The notes: generated by a model not told the origin, from the letters alone. DNA of 64,000 nt from Acorus gramineus (GCA_030737835.1 CM060857.1:6946746-7010745), one strand, 5' to 3'; shown: positions 1 through 13,279, numbered from the stretch's first letter. Translations and numbers: made by a program.

Positions 1-3000
1 ACCAGATAATTCTTAACATCCACAACCACATTTACCATAGCCACCAATAATCAACAATTCCTCAACTAGTGGGTCGCTACCGCCAACCCACTACACCCTC
101 ACCCTCACCCTCAATGGGTGACCAAGGATATTGGGACTAATCAACACCAAACCATCGGGTCGCTTCCGCCAACCCGCTACACCCTCACCCTCACCCTCAA
201 TGGGTGACCAAGGATATTGGGACTTACTACACCAATCCAGCAGGTCGCTATCGCCAACCTACTACACCCTCACCCTCACCCCTCAACAGGAGTGACATAG
301 GATATTGGGACTGACAATCATCCATAGACAAATCCAGCGGGTCGCTCATCGCCAACCCACTACACCCTCACCCTCACCCTACAACGGGTGACATAGGCTC
401 TTGGGACTGACTAGGCTGTTGGTCACCCTTGGTCCACCGATAGTCTCTCCTCACTCCGTAGGTCGTTTGGCCACTCCCACGTTCAGCACAGTCCTTCACC
501 AAATCAGGAGGCGCCTACTACTGGGAGCCCCTGCACGGGACAACCTGTCTAACGCTGAGGTAGTGTCTAAAGGATCCAACGAAGGGAACAGAACAGCCTA
601 TCCATCGCATATGATCCGCTCGGATCCGCAGACAACACATCATAACAACACTAATGTTCTGAATTCCTCAGAACCCACCAGGGCGCATAACTACGATGCG
701 GGGAACATGCATAAGGTTATAACAAGGTGGAATATCGTTGGGGAAAGAAACTCGGGAGGGCAGCGTGAGTTCCCGTTATAGGACACCCCGACAACCAAAC
801 AAGGAACACGGTGTACCCTAACCCGGGTCTCACCGCTGTCCTCGCAAGGCCCCTCCCCTATAATATTCACTATAACATGCAATTTAACAAATACTAGCAT
901 TTAATTAAATAAATAAACTAGTAGGGCACATGCATCGGCCGGGCTTCCTAACATGGAACCAGGGTACATGCTGCATGGCTCATACACATATCCTAAGGGT
1001 GCAAGTCCCTAACATGCAAAGTCTAGGGTAACATGCATTCTACAATTAAATCATGCTCGCATGATATACATATTACACATGTCAATATCTATCCATGGTG
1101 CCCCAGGAGAGGTCGGTATACGCCCAAGTGCGTATAACACCTCTCTACTGGGTTGGATTGTCCCACTCACCAGAGATCGGGGTCGTCGCGCGACCGTCCG
1201 TCTAGATCTGCAAGACAGACATTCAATATGGTGAGAACAAACATAAATACTTTAAAATACCCCAAACACACAAAACCCACAACTAAACACCTAACATTCG
1301 GGCAAACGTGCATACGACCCGCACGCACGCTAACCCGAGCACTCCGGCTACCACCCGCACGGCCGGCAACCACCCGCACGGCCGCTCGACCGCCCGGGTG
1401 CACCGCCGCGCCTCAGCCAACGCACCCCGCGCACCGCCGAACCTCCCTGGTGCACCGCGCGACCCCTACGCCCCAGCGCAGCCGCCCGCGCGCACCCCGC
1501 ACGCCTCGCGCTGGCCCGCGAGCACCCCGCACGCCCCGCGCGCAGCGCCTCACCCCGCGCGCACCCCGCGCGCACCATCGCTCTGTCCCGCGCGCACCCC
1601 GCGCGCACCACCTGCCTCTACCCGTACGCACCACGCGCGCACCACCAGCTCCGCCCCCGCGCGCACACCGCGTGCACCGCCAACTCCGCCCCGCGCGCAC
1701 CCCGCGCGCACCACCAGCCGCCTTGCCGCGCCCCGCGCGCACCCCGCGCGCACCCTGCACGACGCCCCGCAGCGGTGCCCAGCGCCCAGCACCCTCGGCC
1801 AGCACCCGGTACGTCCACGCGCACGCCCGCGCAACACGCGCCCAGCGCGCCTGGCAGAACGCGCCCCGCGCGCCTGCCAGCCTACCCGCGCTGCTGCCCG
1901 CGTTGCCTGCCTGCGCGCGTCGTCGAGTGGCCCGAGCACCGCTCGCCTGCACGCCCGGGGCACTGCCCGCCTGATGCCCGAGCGCCCCTGCCCTGCACGC
2001 CTGCGTGCCCAGCCAGCTCGCCCGGCCTGCCAGCGCGCACAGCCCAGCAGCCTGCTCTGCACGCATCTCCCTGCACCCCCCGAGCGCACGCTCGCGCGCA
2101 CGCCCTCGCTCGCCCAGCAAACTGGTGCACCAGCTCCCAGCCTACCCGAGCTAGCCCTGCCAGCCGGCCCAGCGCGCACGCCCAGCCCTGCTGGCCCCCA
2201 GCGCCAGTCGAGCGCCCGCACGCCTAGCCCTGCTGGCCCCCAGCACCGCCCGAGCGCACGCCCGCGCGCACGCGCGCGCGCATCCGCGCCAGCCACTGCG
2301 CCTGCACCCCCTGCGCTGCTGCCCTGCCCGGGACAGCAGCCTGCCTGCCCGAGCTGCACGCCTGCCAGCCCGAGCTCCACCAGCACCCTCCTCCGACCAC
2401 CACCACAGTCTCCGACCGCCTCCCACAGCCCTCCGACGGCCACCCACCGCCGCCAACCACAACCCAACCCCATTTCCACCCTCCTAGCATACATCTAGGC
2501 AAGAAAGAGAGGAAAAAGAGGCTTACCAAGGGGAGGAAAGGAATTCCGGTTGCTCTCCGCGCACCGAAACCTCTCCCAAAGGGTTTCCAATGCCCCGATC
2601 TACCTCCACCACCGAGATGGCTCAAAACAGAGGAGAAGAGAGGGCGGACGGACGGGCAAAACTCGCCGGAATTGGGATTTGAAAACACCGGAGTGTAGAT
2701 CGGGACCCGATCTACACTTCCTATGTTTTAGGTTTTAAGCTTTGAGGGGTCTAGGGGGCTCAAAACCAAGAAAAACGGATAAGGGGAGAGAGAGGGCTTG
2801 GGGAGGAAGAAGATGAATAGTGCCAAGCACTTTTTAAATCCCACTTATATAGCGAGCGACTTAAAAACCCAGATACGCCCCGAAACTGCGAAATTTTGAA
2901 AACGTTACCAGAATTCGATGAAATTTTCGTGAGAGGTCTAAAATGGCACCAGGACACCAAATATGCAGTTAGATTTCCAATCGGAGTCCTCTAGCTCAGG

Positions 3001-3114
3001 ACGATAGCTAACAGTCCAAAAATTAGCGGTTCCGATCGAAAACCCTAAAAATTTTAAAAACTGCCAGAACGCTCCAACGGTTACCAGCAGGCTAAAAGTG
3101 ACACAAGTATAACA
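1..3114 (-). mobile_element. Tekay/Del-like Ty3/gypsy LTR, truncated by the window edge
   Basis: This is the right-hand part of a long LTR of the same family as those at 40859-43735 and 48715-51826. It shares with them, in order: ACCCTC-rich tandem units (here four copies of roughly 85-105 bp between about 60 and 410), the segment around the phrase 'ggtgccccaggagagg' near 1100, a GC-rich CGCGCGCACCCC minisatellite (about 1380-2350), and a right end reading aaaagtgacac...ataaca at 3114. No polypurine tract like that at 43736 follows the right end, so this is either a solo LTR or the outer LTR of an element lying to the left. Strand is assigned from the coding strand of the full element at 40859-51826. 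The long Arg/Ala/Pro-rich ORFs inside are products of the GC-rich repeat, not genes. Confidence 0.85.
1380..2350. repeat. GC-rich minisatellite inside the LTR
   Basis: Degenerate tandem repetition of a short unit built on CGCGCGCACCCCGCGCGCAC and related GCCCAGC/GCCTGCC blocks. Equivalent tracts occur in every other LTR of this family in the window, near 42480-42860, 50340-50900, 55880-56400, 58060-58620 and 63180-63760, but with different copy numbers. The tract is open in several frames on both strands, which gives long artificial ORFs. Confidence 0.8.
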
Positions 3115-5730
3115 TTATGGACTTTGAATTGCTCTTTTGGAAATAAGACGCAGCTGACGGACGGCCTACACTAGGGCCATCGGCCAGTTGGTCTTAAGAC
3201 CATTTGAGAACCCCCTATCTCATCAAGTTTGGGTTCATCCCAAGGACTACTAACCTTGTTTATTTGCTTTCATTTTCATTTCATTTATTTCCTTTTCCTT
3301 TCTACTTGATTATCATTATTCTTTATTTGTTTGATTTACTGTTTCATTGCTCCTTTATTTATTTTATTTACTGCTTTCTTATTGCTTGTTTTTATTTTAT
3401 ATTATTTTTTTAGAGTGTGTGTAGGTGTTTTGGGTTTATTTAATAACGAAAGAGAGCTTCAGATATTTTGTTTTAAAAAGGTTGCTTGACAAGTGTGAGA
3501 GGATTTAAAAAAAAAAAGAGGGTTTTGGTTAAATTTTTTTATTTCTTTTTCTTTGGTGTGTTTTGATTAACAAACAGAGAGGCTGGGGAGTTGGCTATAT
3601 TCACATAAAGGATTTTGAAGAGTGTTGTTTTCTTTTTGTTTATTCAAAGGAGAAGGGACTGTTGAGAGAAGAAAGAAAAAACAAAAAAGAGCAACAGAGA
3701 GGAAGTGGTTGCTGTTGGAAAAAAAATGTAAGTAAAGAGTGGAAGTGTGAACAGAGAAGAAGTAGAAGAAATTGATAGACAAGCTTATACACTAGCACAA
3801 AAACAAGGCTTTCTCTTTGTTATTTATTTATTTTTATTTTGTTATTTACTAGTTAATTTCATTTACATTATCTAGTTAGTGCATCAATCACAACCCATTT
3901 TTTATTGCATTTTAAAGGGTTAAATATTTTGAGGAGAGGTTAGTAAAACATTTCTACTTTCTAGTCCCCTCCCCAAACAAACCAACATGGGTGCATGTTT
4001 AAGATTCGTATTTAATATCTTTTTTTTATTTTTTATTTTAAAATAATTTACTACACCTTTTTTTTTTAAACCGGTTTTTAATCATTTTGTGTGAGATACC
4101 TGAACTTCACCGCGTTGCGTGGCCGGCTGCGTCAACGTGAATAGGTCGTTCTCACAACTCCCACGAGGCGATCAATTCTCTATTCTTACTTTTGGGTAAA
4201 AGCAAGTAGCAATCACAATTAAGTCCTAGTGAGCAGTCAAGCAAATTTGGACTATCTCTCGAACGGTGATCCGGTACGCCGCGTGTGGACCGGAACTAAG
4301 TTTGAAAAAACCGGATTATAGACCACACCATGTCAAAAATCCACATCAACAAATATGACAATACATCAACATGTCAATTAATGTTGGATTTAGGGTTAGT
4401 AACTCTGGTAAAAAGAGAATTCTTTCTTTTGTGGAATGTAGTTTTAATAGATTCTAGGCATAGATTGTTCAGCAGTGGACATTGGAATTAAGGGATTCAA
4501 ATGTTGTTTTCCTAGGTATTCTAACATAATAAAAATGAGAATGAATACTAAACTAGACCTTACTGTTGTGTACTTGAGCTAATTTACGATTTTTTTATTT
4601 ATATAATAAGATTATATAATATGAAATATATATAAATATTATAATACATATTATGTATGACATTGATACATTCTATCCATTTGGTTGCACCTTCGTCACG
4701 TTATTAATACAGTATTTAAAATCGTGTGACATGCTTTATCACAGAAATGGAAAATATACGCATTTAATGCACATGTATATGCATTTCATTTTTTTATTTA
4801 TAAAAAAAGTGTTTTCGCTAAGTATATACTTAAAAACCTAAACGTGTAAGCTGCAAATACAAGAATGATTACAACTTTGTTTTTAATCCACATTTGTTTT
4901 GATTTTTTCTTTAAAAATAATATATTTCATCTAATGAAATATAAATTATATTAGAAAAATAAAATATATGTTCTTAAAAAAAATAGAAAATGTGAAAATT
5001 TGAGTGAGTTATATATTTTGTCAAATGAGATGTATAACTTGTTTGGACAACTATTGATGTTCATGTTTTCGTAGGATATAAGCGAGATCGTATACAATAA
5101 GGGACATAAAGTCATAATTAATCTATGAATAATGTTATGAACAACTTAAATGCAATTCATGCATGTTCAGATATTTTTTTTAAATAATATGTATCATCTA
5201 ATAGAGAATATATTTTTTTATAATATAATATTATAACCAAAAAAAATTTCAGCGCTAATTCTAATCCCAAAATATCAGCAAAATTCCCCAGAGTCGGGCC
5301 CCAACAACACATTGCTCCATCCGTCCATGCGTGGTTGGAGATATACATAGGACACTGTGTGTAACAGTCTCCTCGCAAGTAACAGCTAGGTGACAAAAAT
5401 ATCCCACCTGACGACCGGTTGGCCGCAACCGCAAGGAGGTTCCCCCGCACCTATCCGGTCCTCCGCATGTCGATCGTGCGACCGACCCCACTCGTGTGGA
5501 ATCACCACCTACCACTCACTCTTTCAGTTTTCTTTACCCCAAAAATTCAACCCAACAAAGGGGAAAAAAGAAAACAAGAAGCCAAAAAAAATTTTAAAAG
5601 AGAAAGACAGACACCCCCCCCCCCCCCCCCCCCCCCAAAATCTCTCGTCATCACGTGGCCCAAATTAAAATCTCCAAAACACCCTTCAAAAACAAAATAT
5701 TCAAAAACACGACTTTCTCCCTTTCCGCGC
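3115..5730. other. Intergenic region with degraded repeat-like sequence
   Basis: No gene is recognised. The region is AT-rich with T-runs (3240-3420) and A-runs. At about 4080-4340 a GC-richer patch has a layout similar to the tail of the Tat-type LTRs at 31620-31936 ('ctcccacgaggcgatca', then a run of AAGCAAGT/GATCACAA-like words), so an old LTR remnant is possible but weakly supported. The last 400 bases before the TATA box should include the upstream control region of the xylosidase gene. Confidence 0.4.
5614..5636. repeat. Poly-C run of 23 bases upstream of the xylosidase gene
   Basis: An uninterrupted run of 23 C residues lies about 95 bases upstream of the TATA box and 183 bases before the start codon. 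Such a tract can form an i-motif/G-quadruplex and is prone to length errors in sequencing, so the exact count is uncertain. Confidence 0.9.
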
Positions 5731-5737
5731 TATAAAG
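5731..5737 (+). promoter_or_regulatory. TATA box of the beta-xylosidase gene
   Basis: TATAAAG stands 88 bases before the ATG at 5819. Transcription would be expected to start roughly 30 bases downstream, near 5760, followed by a C/A-rich leader that ends in a run of A before the start codon. An ATG at 5739 lies upstream of that expected start and should not be transcribed. Confidence 0.65.
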
Positions 5738-5818
5738 CATGAACACGCACATTCACTTCACACCCCCACCCCATCAATTCTCTTCTCCAACCCATCGAAA
5801 AAAACAAAAAAAAAAAAA

Positions 5819-8800
5819 ATGTCTCCACTGCTTCACTTGATACTGTTCTCTCTCCTCCTCACAACCCCAGTCGAACCAACAGACCCACCATTCTCGTGCG
5901 GCGACCCGACCTCCTCCAACTTCTGCAACCCCTCCCTCCCCATAGCCGTCCGTTCATCCGACCTCGTCGCGCGCCTCACCCTCGACGAGAAGATCTCCCA
6001 GCTCGGCAACACCGCCCCCGCCATCCCCCGCCTCGGCGTCCCCGCCTACCAATGGTGGTCCGAGTCCCTCCACGGCGTCGCCGATTCCGGCCCCGGCATC
6101 CACTTCAACGGCCCAATCCACTTCGCCACCAGCTTCCCCCAGGTCATCCTCTCCGCCGCCTCATTCAACCCCTCTCTGTGGTACCGCATCGGAGTTGCGA
6201 TTGGGGACGAGGCCCGCGCTCTCTACAACGCGGGGCAGGCGCAGGGGATGACGTTTTGGGCGCCCAACATTAATGTTTTCAGGGACCCAAGATGGGGGAG
6301 GGGGCAGGAGACTCCCGGGGAGGACCCCGGGATGGCGAGCAAGTATGCGGTGTCTTATGTGAGGGGTTTGCAGGGGGACTCGTTTGCGGGTGATGTGTCG
6401 GCCGAGCACTTGAAGGCCTCTGCTTGTTGCAAGCACTTCACCGCGTATGACTTGGAGAATTGGCACGGGCAGACGCGATATACGTTCGATGCGCAGGTGA
6501 GGAGAATCATTTGTCATACTGATTATCTTCTACAATCAGGTCTCTTTAACATAAATGGGACCTATATGTGTGATGGATGAATTCCTTAATGGGTGTCTGG
6601 GTGTGTGTTGTTTTTTTTTTTTTTTGTTCTTTAGGTGTCGGCGCAGGACATGGCGGATACTTACCAGCCACCTTTTCAGAGTTGTGTAGAGGAAGGGAAG
6701 GCTAGTGGGATCATGTGTTCTTATAACAAGGTCAATGGTGTGCCAACCTGTGCTGATTATGGACTCTTGTCAAGGACTGCGAGGAATGCCTGGGGATTCA
6801 ATGGGTATGACTTGAAATTGCATCATCTTTCACCAACCCTTGTTTGTATGCGTAAATTTGAAGGTTTTAATTTTTCGTTTGGTGGGTTTTGATCAGATAC
6901 ATCACTTCAGATTGCGATGCGGTATCTATCATCCATGACGCGCAGGGCTATGCCAAGACACCTGAGGATGCGATCGCAGACGTCCTCAAAGCTGGTATGT
7001 ACATAGCACTAGCATAGTAAAGGGTTTAAGTGTCGGGATAAGTAGTTAGAGAACAGCTTATACTGTTTTTTTATATACATAAACTAAGAAATTAGTTTGA
7101 AGTGCAAACAACTCTTTTTTGTTATTTAGAATAAAAAGGGGGGTTTTTTTATTCAATGTGTATGCTAGGATAATATTTTTCCGTTTTTATCCTTATTTTA
7201 AGAAATGTTAATAAGGATAAAATAAATCTGAGACTTTCCACTTGGTAAACTAGGCTTTGGGCGATTTTTTTTCTTGAACCGACGGAACTGAATTGAACGG
7301 ACCAGATATGATCACTAAAATATTTTGCCCTCCAATATATTGAATTTTCCTGTCGTGGTTCACATGGACGAGTTGAAAACAGTGGAGACTATAACTAAAT
7401 TTTATTGGATATCTTTGTTTTCTTTGCCTTCAATTCTGTGGAGCTGCATCACAAGGCATGGGGACTGTTCAGGCCCACATGTTTCATAGATATAAATGCA
7501 AGTCCAAACTTGATCTGTTTATGTCACTGTGTGCAATGTTTATATCAATGAAACCAACATATATCCAGAAATGATCCTAGAATAGATTACTTTTTATTTG
7601 TCATTACTGTTGTTCCCGTCTCTGTGCTTTGTTTTGGCTAATTGTACTAAAGAGATCGTCCCAGGACCACAAGGTCTGGTGTTCACCAAACTTGGATCAT
7701 GAAATTTACAGAAAAAGTGAGATCCCATCTCCATTTTTTGCACCCACTTGGATTGGAGGTTGGACCATTTTGAGTCATCACATATCCATTATAAGACCAC
7801 CATTTCTGTTAGGTGGTCCTGTAACCATCATGCCTTCCCAACACTTTTTAATTACTGCTGTGGTGATTTCCCTTTTGGTATGTAGCAGTTGAAGTTCATG
7901 TGCAAAGATATAATTACCAGTTCACATGAACAAACAAGAGAAGGGTCAATTTTTTCTACTGTAAATAAGGATTACTTGATATTTATATTGCTTGTTACCT
8001 GAGTCATTCATGAGTCCCGTCTTTGAAAAAAAAAAAAAATTCAAATGAAGTGAGACAATTGTAATATTCAACATAAGGAAAATTTGGCTGTTTGCAATGG
8101 TCCCCATGAATCATTAATTCAATTCATATTTGATTAACGAATAATGTCCTGTCCAGGTTTTCTAGCATGAATATTTGATTCAAATTTTAAGTGGAAGTTT
8201 AGTAAGAAAATTTTCAATACAAATATGTAGATTATGTTAAATTTTTCTTTCTTTGAACATATCAACCGTTCAAGCCAACTATGGCTCATGCTCTTCAAGT
8301 TACAGTACCATGGTTCAACTGCAATGTTGTGTTAGCATAATTTTGTGTTACCTGAACTTACAGATGCATGATGATTCCTATGTTGCTTACCTATTATAAA
8401 AATGAAATGACAGGAATGGATGTGAACTGTGGCAAGTACTTGCAGAACTACACAAAATCAGCCGTTCAGCAGGGCAAGGTCTCGATGGGTGACATTGATC
8501 GTGCACTCCACAACCTCTTCTCGATCCGAATGAGACTCGGACTCTTCAATGGCAACCCGAAACAACATCGCTTTGGCCACATCGCCACCAGCAACGTCTG
8601 CTCCTCAAAACACCAGTTCCTGGCGCTCGAAGTGGCCCGTGACGGGATTGTATTGCTCAAGAACTCTGCAAACCTCCTCCCTCTCTCTAAAGCAAGAACC
8701 GGATCGCTCGCTGTAATCGGCCCGAACGCAAACAACCCATCAGTGCTCCTGGGGAACTACCACGGCCCTCCGTGCGGGTCCGTCTCTCCTCTTCAGGCAC

Positions 8801-9847
8801 TACAAAGCCGCGCAATGAACACCCACTACTTGGCTGGATGCGACTCAGTCGCGTGTGGCACGGCGTCCATTGGAGAAGCTGTGGGCCTGGCTAAGACGGC
8901 GGATTATGTAGTATTGATAATGGGATTAGACCAGACCCAAGAGAAGGAAGAGCTTGACAGGGTGAGCTTGTTGTTGCCAGGGATGCAGCAGAGTCTGATC
9001 ACTAGTGTTGCCAATGCAGCGAAGAGACCGGTGATATTGGTACTGCTTTCGGGCGGTCCGGTTGATGTTACCTTCGCGAAGTACAATCCGAAGATCGGCG
9101 CAATATTGTGGGGTGGTTATCCCGGACAAGCTGGTGGGGTTGCACTGGCTGAGGTGATCTTTGGTGAACACAACCCAGGTAAAATTTAAATTTTTATGTA
9201 TGGTTTTGCTTGTATGTCCCCAGCAAAACATTTAGTACATAATGTTTGATTCCAATGCAGGGGGGAGACTGCCTGTCACTTGGTATCCTGAAAGCTTCAC
9301 CAAAGTTCCCATGACAGACATGCAAATGCGGCCTGACCCGGCCTCCGGTTTTCCTGGCCGGACCTACCGTTTCTATAACGGCCCGGTGGTCTTCAAGTTT
9401 GGTTATGGCCTCAGCTATTCGAATTATGCTTATGAGTTCATATCGGTCACTCGAAACCAGGTATACTTGAACAGGTCTGATTCACTCTATGCGGTTGAGA
9501 AGTCCGGTTCGATCCGATACAATGCTGCGAAGATGGGAAGCGATGCGTGTGAGACTCTGAGGTTTTCGGCTGTTGTTGGAGTGAAAAACAATGGGTCTAT
9601 GCAGGGGAGGCACCCTGTGTTGCTTTTTCTGAGGTGGCCTGATGTTCGACGTGGGAGTCCATTGAAAAAGCTGGTTGGGTTCGAGAGTGTGCATTTAAAG
9701 GCGGGAGAGAGAGCTGAAGTTGAATTCAATTTGCGTCCATGTGAGCACCTCAGCAGGGCTGACGAAGATGGTATGCATATGTTGGATGTTGGGTCGCATT
9801 TCTTGGAGGTTGGTGATGAAAAGCATGAGCTCACGGTGCTTGCTTGA
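5819..9847 (+). CDS. BXL: Beta-D-xylosidase (glycoside hydrolase family 3), five exons
   Basis: Predicted exons are 5819-6496, 6635-6804, 6897-6994, 8414-9178 and 9261-9847. All introns are GT-AG, and the sum is 2298 nt, giving 765 residues plus stop with the frame kept at every junction. This matches the usual length of plant BXL proteins. The N-terminus has a hydrophobic signal peptide (about residues 1-20), as expected for an apoplastic wall enzyme that releases xylose (and possibly arabinose) from xylan side chains and oligosaccharides. The GH3 N-terminal barrel follows (WWSESLHGV, then [16 protein letters not shown]). The expected nucleophile is Asp288 in YITSDCDAV at the start of exon 3. 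The GH3 C-terminal domain contains [11 protein letters not shown] and LSGGPVDV, and a fibronectin-III-like tail includes GRTYRFYNG and FGYGLSYS. Exon 1 is strikingly GC-rich. The closest match I recall is the BXL6/BXL7 branch, but the exact paralogue is not settled. No disruption is seen. Confidence 0.95.
6995..8413 (+). other. Long third intron of the xylosidase gene
   Basis: This 1.4 kb intron begins GTATGT and ends with a T-poor stretch reading atgacag. It is AT-rich and I see no gene or clear transposon in it. The small ORF near 7629-7892 shows no recognisable protein features. Confidence 0.85.
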
Positions 9848-11682
9848 TGTAGGGGGGAAAGGACTTAGGTTTAACCATGTTTGGTTAATAAGAGCTGATT
9901 TTCATTCCTTTTTTTCTCTTCTCTCTGTTGGCTTATACAAGTGTACTTGTTTGAAAATTGGACTACATACAGAAGTCTGAATAGGAAAAGACATGGTTTG
10001 TTTGTTTTATTGTCTTGTTTTCATTTGATGGTACTCAATTGAATAGCTCATACAGGAGGTCTTGGTTGTGAAAAATGTGTCACTATTCCCTGTTTTGTTG
10101 TATAATTGTGAGCTTTTATGAGGTGAGGTTGTAGAAGAGACATAACAGATTACTAATGACAAGTAGTTCAGAAAACCAGACAACACAGATGTTTTACCAG
10201 AAAAACCGACTGTCAAAGTACTGTCAATATGATTTACATTAGTAACATGGTGACTTGGTCACTGCTTTAAGTGCACTCTCGAACCAAACGGAGGTCTATC
10301 GGATGGTGTCGGCGAGGAGATGATGGGACCAGTGACGAGGAGATGATGGAAACCAAAGTGGGCAATGACAGCTATGAAAAAGGATGGAGAGAAGTAAAAG
10401 CAGGGTGGACCCATAACTTAATTCTAGTGAAATAAAGTTTTTTAGAAAAATTTACTCTATAAAAAAATGTTAATACTGGCGGGGACATAAACAATTTGGC
10501 GGATGTAGAATGAGATCATCTTTCGAGGTGCGAGGGTGTACAAAGAAAACATGTAGAACGTGTTTTGAGGATATGTTAGGGACTGGGGCCGCTTCATTGC
10601 AAAAGCGGATGAAGTGAATTTCAGAGGCGGAAGGATATGCGTCAAGGGGTAGGTAGCTATGGGGAGCGCAACCGAAGCCCCTTCGGGTTAGATGTCTCTT
10701 CTAATCCCGGGGAGCGATGAGGTTTTGTGTTTATTTATGTTTTTCAATGTTTTCTAATCACCATTCTTTCGAAGTTTGTAATTCAAAATCAGAAATAAAA
10801 TCGGGTTGCAAACATTTACCTTTTCTTTAAAAAAATTTGTTAATAAAATTTTACATAAAAAAATATGTAATCGAGGAGGGGAGGCGGCAACCCTTACCGC
10901 AGAGGAGAAGGTGAGCTGCCTTGGGAGGGATTAGTAGCAGCCTTCACCGTGAGTAGGGGAGAAGCAATCGAGAAGGAGAAGCGGTCGACGAGGAGAAGCG
11001 GCAGAGAAGTGGTTGACGAGGAGAAGCGGTCAAGGAGGAGTAGCAGCGTCAATGGAGAAGCGGTTGAGGAGGAGAAGCGGCGGTCGACAAGGAGGAGAAG
11101 CGACGGTCGACGAGGAGGAGTGGCTAGGGTTTTTTTGGGAGGAGAGAAGGGTAGAGACGAGAGTCTCTGGGTCGATTTAATTGGGAGGGTAGAATAGGTA
11201 TTGTTAACGGACGTTTGAGAAGATGTTAGTCAGAGGGACCTAAAGATAATAGGTTTTGGGACTGGGGACTTATGATTAAGGTAAAACATTGCAGGGACTT
11301 ATTGTTATTATGGATATAGGGTCAGGGACCCCTAATTAATTTCCCCTTAAAATTAAAATAAATATTAAATATGAAAAATTAATTCAATATTTTTAATACC
11401 TTATTTTTTCAAAAAATCTCTAAACTATCTTGTCATATTAAAACACCTCCATAGCGGCGGTTATATATTTTTTCCTACGTGATTCTGTCCGAAGTTGTTT
11501 AAATGTGGAGGTTGGTTATTTTAAAAAAAGGAGATATGATGATTTAAAAAAAATGTACCCCCTTAAGAGTATTTTAATATGTTGAAAAGTCAAAAATTTT
11601 AAAAAATAGGTGGTTAAAAAATGCTTGGAATTAGTTTTCCTAAAAGTAAATGTTTGATATTAGATTAAAAAACTAACAAAAA

Positions 11683-11684
<2 letters not shown>
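9848..11684. other. 3' flank of the xylosidase gene and intergenic repeats
   Basis: The first 150 bases should hold the xylosidase 3' untranslated region; no canonical AATAAA is seen near the stop. Further on, 10480-10740 and 11205-11345 are GC-mixed patches of repeat character: the second has several GGGAC words and ends in 'gggacccctaattaatttc'. I could not place element borders. No credible gene is present. Confidence 0.5.
10935..11135. repeat. Purine-rich GAGAAGCGG repeat
   Basis: A degenerate tandem array of GGAGAAGCGG, GTCGACGAGGAG and related units. It is open on the + strand and would encode a Glu/Lys/Arg-rich peptide (10949-11197), but nothing else supports a gene. Confidence 0.75.

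Positions 11685-11753
<69 letters not shown>
11685..11753. repeat. (AT)n microsatellite running into (AC)n
   Basis: About 30 uninterrupted AT units (11685-11745) followed by a short ACACAC tail. A simple sequence repeat likely to vary in length between individuals. Confidence 0.95.
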
Positions 11754-11754
<1 letters not shown>

Positions 11755-12139
11755 TACGGAGTTGCTAACAATGTAAAAATATATAACAAATCACGGTCAT
11801 TTAAAATAAGATATTTTTACACAAATCAAATCTTTATGCTTTTATTTGTCTTTAAATTTATCACGTTTTTTATTTCTTCCTAAATATTTTCTTTCTTTGG
11901 ATTCTTTGTTAGGGAATTTATTTCTTACTAAATATTTTCTCTTTGGATTCCTTGTTAGTTTAGGGATCAAGGTGTTCAGTGGGTTGATTTTTCACTTATA
12001 TCATTATTCGGTTGCTATATATATTTAGGGGGCTGTGTATATCTTTTTCCTAAAATGATCAGTGCAAAATTTCGGCCGGGCTATAGCCCAACTTAGTCCA
12101 CCAATAAATCCGCCTTGAAAAGTTTGGTTATGTTGTGGT

Positions 12140-13279
12140 CAGGGACGGAGATGGGGGTGGGGGGGTTTCTGCGTATACTCATTTTTAAATTCTATTTTCA
12201 ACAATGCCTCAAAAGTATTTAAATTTTGCATTAATTTCTTTTTAAAGGGTATTTTTGCACAATACAAATTTTTAAAATTTTGTAGGAATATCTTTTGGAA
12301 GAATATTCATGAATAATTAAACTCTTTTAAGAGGCATTGTTGAAAATAGTAATTTACTAGAATAATTTTGATAAAATGAGATTTTTAAGGGTATGTGCAA
12401 AAATCCTAATTGAAATGAGTGAGTTTGAAGTTGAAAGATGTTACGTGCAGACTACAAAGAAAGATTTCAATGTCTACACAATTATATGCGATGGAATATT
12501 CTGGGAATATTCTGTTAAGTTTGGATGGAAATTTAACTCATGGATGATAATTGGGTTTTTCTGAGTTTTCAGGGACTTGAACGTCTGTCTCAATTTTAGT
12601 AGGGACTTATATGGGTTTTCCCATGTTTGTAAGGACTTAGATGTCTTTAACCCATTTTTTTTATAGAAGTAAAATACATGTTCATATGAAATAAATGTAT
12701 ATATTTTATTTACGTTTTCTATAATAGTGTATACAGAGATAGTAGAATATATAATGTGTTAACCAAGTGAAATACTGCATTAGACATGACAAATGAAAAT
12801 AGGACTAACTGAGTATATTAGTGCCCATTGAGATTTGGAATCATGGGTCTTCTTAAAATAAAAACTTTGAAAAGTTTTGTTTTCACGTGAATATTGGTAT
12901 CTGATTTGGAGGGGTTGAAAAGTTACTGGTTTGGATGTTTTGTTATTTTTTTGTTTATTTTGATTTTTCATCATTACTATATTGGGTCTTTCAAAATATT
13001 TAGAAATAAGATTTTAAAATTTCTTTTTAAAATATAAGCACCAAGGATATCCTTGTATATATTTTTTTCTTTTTGTTGTGATGGGAATAGTGAGTCTTCA
13101 CAATTGTTTTAGATCTTCTATAGATTATTACAGATATTTAAATAAAAAAAAAAGTAACAAAAATTTTCAATTATCTTTATTTCGTATTAACTTATCATAT
13201 ATCTATAATTATTCTCCTTATCTTACTCATTCTCTTAGCTTTCTGTCGCCTCTTGTTTTAATTCCTGGCTCCGCCCCTG
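12140..13279. mobile_element. Non-autonomous hAT-type element, 1140 bp, with 8-bp target duplication
   Basis: The left end reads CAGGGACGGAG. The right end, in reverse complement, reads CAGGGGCGGAGCCAGG, so the terminal 11 bases match at 10. The element is flanked by a perfect 8-bp direct repeat GTTGTGGT at 12132-12139 and 13280-13287. An 8-bp duplication and CAGGGGCGGA-type ends are features of hAT transposons. The interior is AT-rich, has no transposase, and contains a partial copy of the GGGACT repeat family (see 12400-12660). Confidence 0.85.
12400..12660. repeat. Partial copy of the GGGACTT foldback repeat
   Basis: The stretch containing 'caatgtctacacaattata', 'ggatgataattgggttttt' and 'agggactta' closely matches the right arm of the element at 22951-23790 and ends at the same terminus (gtctttaa). 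It sits inside the hAT element, so it is either nested or was carried by it. Confidence 0.75.

Noticed and set aside
60..420. ACCCTCACCCTC arrays as telomeric sequence
   Set aside because: The plant telomere unit is CCCTAAA; these are part of a ~90-bp LTR-internal repeat that recurs in all family members.
1153..2498. Long overlapping ORFs (up to about 396 codons) rich in Ala, Arg and Pro
   Set aside because: They lie in the GC-rich minisatellite of an LTR, are open on both strands and recur in every LTR copy with different lengths.
10949..11197. Glu/Lys/Arg-rich ORF
   Set aside because: Encoded by a GAGAAGCGG tandem repeat with no splice sites or domain.
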